Shown: piece after piece, positions 1 through 6,196 of the stretch
How positions within the stretch are numbered: position 1 is the first letter of the stretch
Layout: each line of letters starts with the position of its first letter
NCBI GenBank assembly: GCA_016882345.1
Contig: VGQR01000009.1
Coordinates: forward strand, 1-16,372
Direction of reading: 5' to 3'
Source of the DNA: Cyanobacteria bacterium K_DeepCast_35m_m2_023
Lineage (GTDB): Bacteria > Cyanobacteriota > Cyanobacteriia > PCC-6307 > Cyanobiaceae
Length of the DNA stretch: 16,372 nucleotides
Position numbers and translations under genes: made by a program
Notes under the pieces: generated by a model
Told to the model about the DNA's origin: nothing
The model's input: only the letters and a program-made list of their open reading frames with translations
Databases searched by the model: none

Positions 1-146
1 AGCGCCTGGCTGTGCTGCTGGCCCAGGGCCAGCTGCGCCAGCAGCTGGGTCAACGCGGCCAGCGTCACATGGGCCCCAGCGGCGGCAGTGCCGCCATCGC
101 CGCCCTGATCGAGCAACGGCTGCTTGCAGCCAGCGCCAAGGGATGA
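1..146 (+). CDS. C-terminal end of a probable LpxB-like glycosyltransferase (partial)
   Basis: A frame open from the window edge, read from base 3, ends at TGA 144-146 and encodes about 47 residues. The tail has the form RLAVLLAQGQLRQQLG, then RHMGPSGGSAAIAALIEQRL. A short helix, an R/H-MG-P-GG-S turn and a final amphipathic helix are what I recall at the C-terminus of the cyanobacterial 'lipid-A-disaccharide synthase-related' glycosyltransferases. The fragment contains no catalytic residues, so the family is an inference from the tail alone; another GT-B enzyme such as a MurG-type protein is possible. The next gene starts 23 bp downstream on the same strand, so the two may be co-transcribed. 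Confidence 0.5.
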   Translation, partial: RLAVLLAQGQLRQQLGQRGQRHMGPSGGSAAIAALIEQRLLAASAKG

Positions 147-169
147 TGGGCGCACCTGACTGAGTGGCG

Positions 170-427
170 ATGGCCGGCATCACCGATCGCAGCTACAGCA
201 TTCTCTGCGGCCGGATCGCCACCCTGATGGGCATCAGCCAATCGGCGGCCCGTCGCCGCATCGACATCCGGGCAGCCCAAACCGGGCAGCGGGATGTGGC
301 AGGGCGCATCGCCACCGCCGAGGCCTTGTTGAGCGAGCTCGAGGCCAGCAGCGAAGATCGCCATGGCCTGCTGAGCGCCCAGCTCGGCACCGTCGGCAGC
401 GACGACCTCTACATGGTCGAAGACTGA
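170..427 (+). CDS. Small conserved-looking hypothetical protein, 85 aa
   Basis: I do not recognise a named family. From ATG 170 the protein is MAGITDRSYSILC..., with a basic stretch SAARRRIDIR near residues 26-35 and a Glu/Leu-rich helix (TAEALLSELEASS, about 49-61), ending in an acidic DDLYMVED tail. It has no signal peptide or membrane segment, so it should be a small cytosolic, mostly helical protein. GISQSAARRRID could form a small helix-turn-helix-like unit, but that is speculative. A GTG at 164 would add two residues; ATG 170 is preferred and neither has a clear Shine-Dalgarno. The gene lies 23 bp after the preceding coding end and is convergent with the ribonuclease D gene, leaving 14 bp between them. 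Confidence 0.7.
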   Translation: MAGITDRSYSILCGRIATLMGISQSAARRRIDIRAAQTGQRDVAGRIATAEALLSELEASSEDRHGLLSAQLGTVGSDDLYMVED

Positions 428-441
428 GTCGCCGCCAGGGG

Positions 442-1143
442 TCAGCGGTTGCCGCCGCTGCTGTGTTCAAACAGCAGATGAAAGCGCTGGCGATCCAGAT
501 CGGCCATCACCGGCACGCAACCGAAGCAGCGAACCGCCAGATCCCAGCGGTCTTCGCGCTTGAGCATCAGCTCAAGCCGGTCGCGGGCCGGCAGCAGATA
601 GCGCACGTCGCCGGCGGCATAGGCCAGCTGGGCCTCGCTCAGATCCTCGACCCGGCCCCAGTCGGAACTCTGGGCCTGCTTGTCGAGTTCGACACCCACC
701 AGTTCCTGCACCACGTCCTTGAGCCCGTGCTTGGGGCTGTAGGTGCGGGCCAGGCGGCTGCCGATCTTGGTGCAGAAGATCGGATTCACCGTGATGCCCA
801 GGTTTTCGGCCAGGGCGGCCACATCGAAGCGGGCGAAGTGGAACACCTTCTCGATCGCGGCGTTTTCCATCAGGGCCTTGAGGCGCGGGGCCTCGTGTTG
901 ACCCTGGTGCAGACGTATGCAGCAGACGTTGTCGTGGTCGTCGCAGATCTGCACCAGACACAACCGGTCGCGGCCATGGATCAGGCCCATCGCCTCGGTG
1001 TCGATGGCCAGGGCGCGGGCGCCGGCGTACAAAGCCGCCCATTCGGCATCCAGGTCCCCATCAAAGACCGCGAATCGGGCCGGTGCGGGCAGGTTGCTGC
1101 TGGTAGGAGCCTGGGTCAAGGGAGCGGTGCAAAACACCGCCAT
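442..1143 (-). CDS. rnd: Ribonuclease D-like 3'-5' exonuclease (DEDDy family)
   Basis: A 233-residue 3'-5' exoribonuclease of the DEDDy (RNase D / DnaQ-like) fold, expected to trim 3' ends of stable RNA precursors in the cytosol. Three exonuclease motifs are visible: Exo I AIDTEAMG (D48, E50), Exo II FHFARFDVAAL (D107), and Exo III YAAGDVRYL with the YxxxD signature (Y175, D179). The protein stops soon after Exo III, so it lacks the HRDC domains of the roughly 375-residue E. coli enzyme; the short form is what I recall from cyanobacteria. ATG at 1143 gives MAVFCTAPL. The frame stays open upstream, but that would be a long unlikely extension. The nuclease fold itself begins near residue 24, so a later start is possible. 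It is divergent from the CCB gene across 56 bp. Confidence 0.88.
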   Translation of the reverse strand: MAVFCTAPLTQAPTSSNLPAPARFAVFDGDLDAEWAALYAGARALAIDTEAMGLIHGRDRLCLVQICDDHDNVCCIRLHQGQHEAPRLKALMENAAIEKVFHFARFDVAALAENLGITVNPIFCTKIGSRLARTYSPKHGLKDVVQELVGVELDKQAQSSDWGRVEDLSEAQLAYAAGDVRYLLPARDRLELMLKREDRWDLAVRCFGCVPVMADLDRQRFHLLFEHSSGGNR

Positions 1144-1199
1144 GCTGACAAGTCGCAGAATGGAGCCCCTCACGGCGGTCCTGCCGGCAGCTTTCGACC

Positions 1200-1754
1200 A
1201 TGGCCTCCACCGGATCCACCCTGCTGCTGACCCTGTTGCTGGCGATCGGCCTGGGCTTTTTTCTGCGAGCCGCCAGCAAGGACCGCACCACCGTGGTCGA
1301 CATTCATTCGCCGCGCTCGGAAGTGGACGTGCTCGACGGCCTAACCAGCTGGTTGCAAGCAAGGGGCTGGCGTTCCGAGAGCGTCGATCCCGAGCAGCAG
1401 CTGCTCCGCTTTCGCGGCCAGGTGGCCAGCAGCCCGGCCCTGGCGGTGCTGCTGTCGTTGCTCGGGGGCGTGGGCGCCGCCTGCCTGGGTCTGGTGCTGC
1501 GCCAGCTCTGGCCCGCCCTGCAGTGGTGGCCGTTGCTTCTGGGCCTGCTGGGACCCGGGGCAGGACTGCTCTACCGCAGGCGCGCCGAACGCGCCGAAGT
1601 TCTGGAGCTGCGCCTGCTGCAAAGCACCGCCCCCATGGGCGGCAGCAGCCTGCGGTTGCGCGCCCATCGCGATGAGTTGATTGCCTTGGAACTCGAGCTC
1701 GGGCCCCAACTGGGGTTGGCCAGCGATGGCGCCCTGCTCAGTTCTCCGATTTGA
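1200..1754 (+). CDS. Cofactor assembly of complex C subunit B (CCB2/CCB4 family)
   Basis: A 184-residue membrane protein that I recognise as the CCB2/CCB4-type 'cofactor assembly of complex C subunit B' family (formerly DUF2930). In chloroplasts, members help attach the covalent haem (ci/cn) to cytochrome b6 of the b6f complex, and the same role is inferred here in the thylakoid membrane. An N-terminal membrane segment covers about residues 7-23. A DVLDGLTSWLQARGWR stretch follows at 43-58, then a hydrophobic hairpin at about 79-100 and 105-125 ends in YRRRAER, and a polar C-terminal domain completes the protein. No haem-binding CxxCH is present, as expected for an assembly factor. ATG 1200 is the first start in frame. 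The stop is 7 bp before the amidase ATG, so the two are probably one transcript. Confidence 0.78.
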   Translation: MASTGSTLLLTLLLAIGLGFFLRAASKDRTTVVDIHSPRSEVDVLDGLTSWLQARGWRSESVDPEQQLLRFRGQVASSPALAVLLSLLGGVGAACLGLVLRQLWPALQWWPLLLGLLGPGAGLLYRRRAERAEVLELRLLQSTAPMGGSSLRLRAHRDELIALELELGPQLGLASDGALLSSPI

Positions 1755-1761
1755 TGACGCC

Positions 1762-2673
1762 ATGGCAGCGCCTCCCCCGATCCGGCATCAGCACGCGGCA
1801 CATCCACACCTGGGGTGCAGAACCCTGGGGTGGCTGGCGGCCGGACTGGCCCCCTTGGCTCTGGGCCTGCCCCAGGATTTGCCAGCCCTGGCCCAGCCCT
1901 CGGATGGGCTGATCGCGCGCCAAAGCAGCACCCTGACTGGTCCGCGCTCTCGGCTGCCCAAGGACTGGCAGGGGCTGCGCGCATTGCCCGCCAACACCGC
2001 CATCTTGGTGATGCCAGGCCATGCCGACTCCCAGGGATTTGGCGGCGGGGCGAGCGGCGCGGCGGTGGCCATGCGCCGCGCCCGACCGATGGACCCCTCG
2101 ATGAGCGACGAGCTGTTTTGGAATCTGCTCACCGTGGAGGCGGTGGTGCGCCTCGGGCAGACCCGCGGCCTCAACATCCGCAGCTACGACCCCGGAATTC
2201 GCAGCATTGCCAACGGCAACGACCCCCGCACGACCTGGAGCGTGGGCAAAGAGCACGTCCAGGCCGGTGGCTACGCCCTCGAAATTCATTACGACGCCCA
2301 CGGTTCAGCGGGTGTGGGATCGGGTCTGATCCCGCCGATCAGCCACACGCCCAGCCAGATCTGCGAGTCGCTGGCCCAAGAATTCGGCGCTTTTCCGCGC
2401 TGGTTCCGCGATGGCCTGGGGGCTCCCAAACGTGGCATTGCCATTCTCGAAATCGGCAAGCTCGAAGGAGAGCTGGAGGCCAGCCTGCGCGACCCCAGCA
2501 CCCGTCAGGCCACGATTGAGAGCATCGCCCAGCGGGTCGTGAACGCACTGGAGCGCGGTCTGGACCAACCTGACAGCCAGCCAGACCTGGCGGACAACCA
2601 AGCCAGGCCTGCCGATTCTTTGATCCTGCCGCCGCTCAGCCCACCGCCTGATGTGGCTGGCAACGCTCGATGA
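1762..2673 (+). CDS. Putative N-acetylmuramoyl-L-alanine amidase-like zinc hydrolase, exported
   Basis: A 303-residue protein resembling the Amidase_3 (AmiC/CwlV) family, which cleaves the amide between N-acetylmuramic acid and the stem peptide. Candidate zinc and catalytic residues fall in the right order: H87 in [13 protein letters not shown]117 in [11 protein letters not shown]176 in [10 protein letters not shown], and E230 in [10 protein letters not shown]. The spacing is looser than in canonical amidases and the N-terminal metal site reads PGH rather than DxGHG, so substrate and activity are uncertain. A hydrophobic stretch at about 21-36 followed by PALA|Q (44/45) looks like a signal peptide with a rather basic and long n-region. 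No AMIN or SH3 binding domain is seen. ATG 1762 was chosen; an in-frame ATG at 1726 would overlap the CCB gene. The last 38 bases overlap the 3' end of hemF on the other strand. Confidence 0.68.
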   Translation: MAAPPPIRHQHAAHPHLGCRTLGWLAAGLAPLALGLPQDLPALAQPSDGLIARQSSTLTGPRSRLPKDWQGLRALPANTAILVMPGHADSQGFGGGASGAAVAMRRARPMDPSMSDELFWNLLTVEAVVRLGQTRGLNIRSYDPGIRSIANGNDPRTTWSVGKEHVQAGGYALEIHYDAHGSAGVGSGLIPPISHTPSQICESLAQEFGAFPRWFRDGLGAPKRGIAILEIGKLEGELEASLRDPSTRQATIESIAQRVVNALERGLDQPDSQPDLADNQARPADSLILPPLSPPPDVAGNAR

Positions 2674-3664
2674 GGCTGGCATCTTCGAGCCAGTTCTGGG
2701 GTTTGGTGAACAGCTCGGTCAGCAGGGCCTCGCGACTGCCGGGCTCGGCGCTGTAGCCATACTCCCAGCGCACCAGTGGCGGCAATGACATCAAGATCGA
2801 TTCGGTGCGGCCGTTGGTCTGCAGGCCGAAGATCGTGCCCCGGTCAAACACCAGGTTGAACTCGACATAGCGGCCGCGGCGATACAGCTGGAACTGACGC
2901 TCGCGATCGCCATAGGGCGTGTCGTGCCGCTTGTCCGCGATCGGCACGTAGCTCGGCAAAAAGGCATTGCCGCAGGCGCTGGCCAGGGCAAACAGCTGCT
3001 CCCAGCTGTGGGGTTGGGCGCCGAGTGCCTGGGACACCGCTGCCGCAGGGCCGGCCGGGTCCTGGCCCTTGTAAAGGACCCCGGTGTCGTCCTGGTAGTC
3101 ATAAAAAATGCCGCCCACGCCGCGGGTCTCGCCGCGGTGCTTGAGGAAGAAATATTCGTCGCACCAAGGCTTGAACACGGTGTACAGCGCCGGATCCACC
3201 GAATCGCAGGCCCCCTTGAGCGTGCGGTGGAAGTGCTGAGCATCCTCCAAAAACGGGTAATAAGGGGTCAAGTCGGCACCGCCACCGAACCACCACACCG
3301 GGCCCGCCTCGAAATAGCGGTAGTTGAGGTGCACCGTCGGCACATAGGGGTTGCGCGGGTGCAGCACCATCGACGTGCCCGTGGCGAACCAGGGCTGACC
3401 GGCCGCTTCGGGCCGCTGGCTGAGAATCGACGGCGGCAGCTGGTCGCCCTCGACCTCCGAGAAGTTGACGCCCCCCTGCTCAAACACCCGACCGGCTTTT
3501 ATCACGCGGCTGCGGCCACCGCCGCCCTCGGGGCGCTCCCAGCTCTCTTCAGCAAACTGGCCCTCGCCATCCAGCGCTTCGAGGCCCGCGCAGATGGAGT
3601 CCTGCAGGCCCATCAACAAAGACTTGGCCCGCGCGCGCGAATCAGCAGGGGGTGCTTGCACCAT
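2636..3664 (-). CDS. hemF: Oxygen-dependent coproporphyrinogen III oxidase
   Basis: A 342-residue soluble enzyme that oxidatively decarboxylates coproporphyrinogen III to protoporphyrinogen IX using O2, a step on the shared route to haem, chlorophyll and bilins. The sequence is full length and colinear with the HemF family: [10 protein letters not shown] (64-73), [20 protein letters not shown] (97-116) with conserved His102 and His112, [14 protein letters not shown] (124-137), VGGIFYDYQ (183-191), and a C-terminal [18 protein letters not shown] block followed by [12 protein letters not shown] 3664 gives [14 protein letters not shown] at 3679 would add five residues. Neither has its own Shine-Dalgarno; instead a 9-codon frame (3664-3693) with a good one ends on this ATG. 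The gene is divergent from mrp across 137 bp and convergent with the amidase, overlapping it by 38 bp. Confidence 0.97.
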   Translation of the reverse strand: MVQAPPADSRARAKSLLMGLQDSICAGLEALDGEGQFAEESWERPEGGGGRSRVIKAGRVFEQGGVNFSEVEGDQLPPSILSQRPEAAGQPWFATGTSMVLHPRNPYVPTVHLNYRYFEAGPVWWFGGGADLTPYYPFLEDAQHFHRTLKGACDSVDPALYTVFKPWCDEYFFLKHRGETRGVGGIFYDYQDDTGVLYKGQDPAGPAAAVSQALGAQPHSWEQLFALASACGNAFLPSYVPIADKRHDTPYGDRERQFQLYRRGRYVEFNLVFDRGTIFGLQTNGRTESILMSLPPLVRWEYGYSAEPGSREALLTELFTKPQNWLEDASLIERCQPHQAVG

Positions 3665-3693
3665 CAACACTGCGCCCAACCGGCGCCAGACAT
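3664..3693 (-). other. Candidate 9-codon upstream reading frame before hemF
   Basis: On the minus strand an ATG at 3693 opens a frame reading MSGAGWAQC, whose TGA shares its last base (3664) with the hemF ATG (TGATG). It is preceded by AAAAGGTGAG (3706 down to 3697); the AAGG core sits 7 nt from this ATG. The frame differs from hemF, so it cannot be an alternative hemF start. Termination-reinitiation would couple it to hemF. Whether it is translated cannot be told from sequence. Confidence 0.4.
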
Positions 3694-3763
3694 GAACTCA
3701 CCTTTTCAGGCTGCCTACCTGCCGCACAAGGGGGGTTGAGGGTCTGTCATGGGCAATGGTGCC

Positions 3764-3769
3764 TAGGAT
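3764..3769 (+). promoter_or_regulatory. Possible -10 element for mrp
   Basis: TAGGAT in the hemF-mrp divergent spacer resembles a bacterial -10 box and lies 32 bp before the mrp ATG. No good -35 box stands at the right distance: TTGAGG at 3736-3741 is 22 bp away, which is too far. Weak evidence, listed because this spacer must carry the promoters of both genes. Confidence 0.25.
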
Positions 3770-3801
3770 CCAACCTGCTTTGCCCGCCATGGGCAGCCCG
3801 G

Positions 3802-4914
3802 ATGCCCACAGACGCCGATGTCACCGCTGCCCTGACCGATCTGCGCGATGCCGGTAGCGGCCGCAGTCTGCTTGAGCTCGGCTGGATCACGGCCCCGCGG
3901 GTTCAAGGCGAGCGGGCTTTGTTTCGCCTCGCCCTGCCGGGATTTGCCCACAGCCAGCAGGGCCGCATCGCCGCTGAGGCCCGCGAGGCCCTGCTGGCTG
4001 TGGGCGGCATCAACGATGTGCAGATCGAGCTGGCCCCCCAGAGCCCCGGCGGTCATCCAGGTGCACCGATCGGCGCCGCGGGCCATGGACTGGCGGCCGG
4101 CCCAGGCGGCCAACTGCCGCCCCAGCAACCGATCCCCGGGGTCAGGCAGGTGATTGCCGTCAGCAGCGGCAAGGGCGGCGTCGGCAAGAGCACCGTGGCG
4201 GTCAACCTGGCCTGCGCCCTGGCCCGCAGCGGCCTGCGGGTGGGCCTGCTCGATGCCGACATCTACGGTCCCAACGCACCCACCATGGTGGGCGTCGCTG
4301 ATCGCACGCCCGAAGTTCAGGGCGAAGGCGCCAATCAGCGGATGACCCCAATCGAAAGCTGCGGCATCGCCATGGTGTCGATGGGGCTGCTGATTGCCGA
4401 AAACCAGCCCGTCATCTGGCGCGGCCCGATGCTGAACGGCATCATCCGCCAATTTCTTTATCAAGTGGACTGGGGCGAGCGGGATGTGCTCGTGGTCGAC
4501 CTGCCTCCCGGTACGGGCGACGCCCAGCTCACGGTGGCCCAGGCGGTGCCCATGGCCGGTGTGCTGATCGTCACCACACCCCAGCAGGTGGCACTCGCCG
4601 ATGCGCGCCGCGGACTGGCGATGTTCCTGCAGATGGGCATCCCGGTGCTGGGGGTGGTCGAAAACATGAGCGCCTTCGTCCCCCCCGATGCACCCGACAA
4701 GCGCTATGCCCTGTTTGGCAGTGGCGGCGGGCAACAACTGGCCGACGAGGCAGGAGTCCCCCTGCTGGCCATGCTGCCCCTGGAGATGCCGGTGCGCGAG
4801 GGGGGAGATGCCGGCAGGCCCGTGGTGCTGAGCGCGCCCGACTCACTCACAGCCCAGGCCTTTGCGGCCCTGGCCACGGCAGTGGTCGCCAACCAGCAGG
4901 CCCTGGCCGTCTGA
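3802..4914 (+). CDS. mrp: Mrp/ApbC-type P-loop ATPase, iron-sulfur cluster carrier
   Basis: A 370-residue cytosolic ATPase of the Mrp/NBP35 family, thought to bind Fe-S clusters and deliver them to apo-proteins. An N-terminal MIP18/DUF59-like domain (about 1-80) is joined by a Gly/Pro-rich linker (about 82-112) to the P-loop domain. The deviant Walker A is SSGKGGVGKST (121-131) and is followed by LLDADIYGPNAP. Further blocks are WRGPMLNGIIRQF, the Walker B-like VLVVDLPPGTGDAQL, and VVENMSAF followed later by LFGSGGG. The CPxC pair found after VENM in many Mrp proteins is absent; here the sequence reads PPDAPDKRY, as I recall for other cyanobacterial homologues, so cluster binding may use other residues. 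ATG 3802 starts directly at the DUF59 domain. The stop is 4 bp before rodA. Confidence 0.93.
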   Translation: MPTDADVTAALTDLRDAGSGRSLLELGWITAPRVQGERALFRLALPGFAHSQQGRIAAEAREALLAVGGINDVQIELAPQSPGGHPGAPIGAAGHGLAAGPGGQLPPQQPIPGVRQVIAVSSGKGGVGKSTVAVNLACALARSGLRVGLLDADIYGPNAPTMVGVADRTPEVQGEGANQRMTPIESCGIAMVSMGLLIAENQPVIWRGPMLNGIIRQFLYQVDWGERDVLVVDLPPGTGDAQLTVAQAVPMAGVLIVTTPQQVALADARRGLAMFLQMGIPVLGVVENMSAFVPPDAPDKRYALFGSGGGQQLADEAGVPLLAMLPLEMPVREGGDAGRPVVLSAPDSLTAQAFAALATAVVANQQALAV

Positions 4915-4918
4915 GCCG

Positions 4919-6196
4919 ATGCAGAGCCTGCTGGCCCGTCGCCATCGCATGTTTGCCGGGCCCGGCAACAACAAACGCACCCTCCTGCCAGGTGTCGACC
5001 GGGTGCTCTGGGGCATTCCTCTGACGATGATCGGGGTCGCGGGGATCCTGATCGCCAGCACCCAGCGCGAGGCCGATTACGCCGATTGGTATCAGCACTG
5101 GATCATCGCCGCGATAGGCATGGGCATCGCCCTGCCGCTAGCGCACCTGCCTCTTGAGCGACTCAAACCGCTGCAATGGCCCATCTATGGCGCCACCGTG
5201 GCCAGCCTGATCGCCGTGCGCATCATCGGCGTCAGCGCCCTGGGTGCCCAGAGCTGGATCAACATCGCCGGCTTCCATGTGCAACCGTCGGAGTTTGCCA
5301 AGGTCGCTGCCATTGTTCTGCTGGCTGGGGTCTTGGAGAAGTTCCCGGTCGAGCGCTCAGTCGACCTGATTCGACCCACGGCCATGATCGCCCTGCCCTG
5401 GCTGCTGGTGTTCGTGCAGCCGGACCTGGGCAGCTCGCTGGTCTTCGCGGCGATCCTGCTGGTGATGCTGTTCTGGTCGGGAATGCCAGGAGCCTGGTTG
5501 GTGCTGCTGCTGTCGCCGCTGGTCAGCGCCATCGTGGCCGGCGTGTGGGCCTGGGGGCTGCTGGTCTGGATCCCGCTGATGGCCTGGCTGGCCTGGAAGA
5601 GCCTGCCCTGGAAGCGCCTTGCGGTGGCCATCGCACTGGCGATCGAAAGCCTGTTCGCCGTGGCCACCCCTTGGCTGTGGAACCACATCCTCCAGCCCCA
5701 CCAGCGGGCCCGTCTGACGATGTTTCTTGATCCCTCCCAGGATCCGCTCGGGGGTGGCTATCACCTGCTGCAAAGCACTGTGGGGATCGGCTCTGGCCAA
5801 CTCTTCGGCATGGGGTTGATGAACGGTTCGCTCACCAAGCTGCGCTTCATCCCCGAGCAGCACACCGATTTCATCTTCAGCGCCCTGGGCGAAGAGTTGG
5901 GCTTTGTCGGATCGGCCCTGGTGGTGATCGGCTTTGCCGTACTGATGCGACGGCTGCTTCAGATTGCCGGTCGCGCCGGCAGCGATTACGAGTCGTTGAT
6001 CGTGGTGGGCATCGGCACGATGTTGATGTTCCAGGTCGTGGTCAACATCAACATGACCATCGGCCTCGGGCCCATTACCGGCATCCCGCTGCCGTTTCTG
6101 AGCTATGGACGCTCGGCGATGCTGGTCAACTTCATCGCCCTGGGCCTGGTTGCTTCGGTCTCGCGCCACGGAGCCGGGTGCAGCCCACGGCGATGA
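4919..6196 (+). CDS. rodA: SEDS-family peptidoglycan glycosyltransferase, RodA type
   Basis: A 425-residue polytopic inner-membrane protein of the SEDS family, expected to polymerise lipid II during lateral wall elongation together with a class B PBP; no PBP2 gene is adjacent here. About ten hydrophobic segments are visible. Family landmarks in order are QSWINIAGFHVQPSEFAKVA (111-130), VQPDLGSSL (166-174), the external loop MFLDPSQDPLGGGYH (268-282) with conserved Asp residues, IGSGQLFGMGL (290-300), EQHTDFIFSALGEELGFVG (313-331), and ITGIPLPFLSYGRSAMLVNF (386-405). The last reads SYGRS where many SEDS proteins have SYGGS. ATG 4919 follows the mrp stop by 4 bp; ATG 4949 would shorten the N-terminus by ten residues. 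The stop overlaps the next ATG (ATGA). RodA rather than FtsW is favoured by the PLGGGYH/IGSGQLFG context. Confidence 0.92.
   Translation: MQSLLARRHRMFAGPGNNKRTLLPGVDRVLWGIPLTMIGVAGILIASTQREADYADWYQHWIIAAIGMGIALPLAHLPLERLKPLQWPIYGATVASLIAVRIIGVSALGAQSWINIAGFHVQPSEFAKVAAIVLLAGVLEKFPVERSVDLIRPTAMIALPWLLVFVQPDLGSSLVFAAILLVMLFWSGMPGAWLVLLLSPLVSAIVAGVWAWGLLVWIPLMAWLAWKSLPWKRLAVAIALAIESLFAVATPWLWNHILQPHQRARLTMFLDPSQDPLGGGYHLLQSTVGIGSGQLFGMGLMNGSLTKLRFIPEQHTDFIFSALGEELGFVGSALVVIGFAVLMRRLLQIAGRAGSDYESLIVVGIGTMLMFQVVVNINMTIGLGPITGIPLPFLSYGRSAMLVNFIALGLVASVSRHGAGCSPRR

Noticed and set aside
463..1230. A 255-codon plus-strand frame opposite rnd
   Set aside because: The minus strand carries the DEDDy exonuclease motifs in full; the plus frame has no recognisable sequence and follows the antisense bias.
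2903..2910. HIP1-type octamers GCGATCGC (also at 11137-11144)
   Set aside because: Only two copies were noticed by eye in 16.4 kb, about what high GC content predicts, so there is no sign of the enrichment seen in some cyanobacteria.
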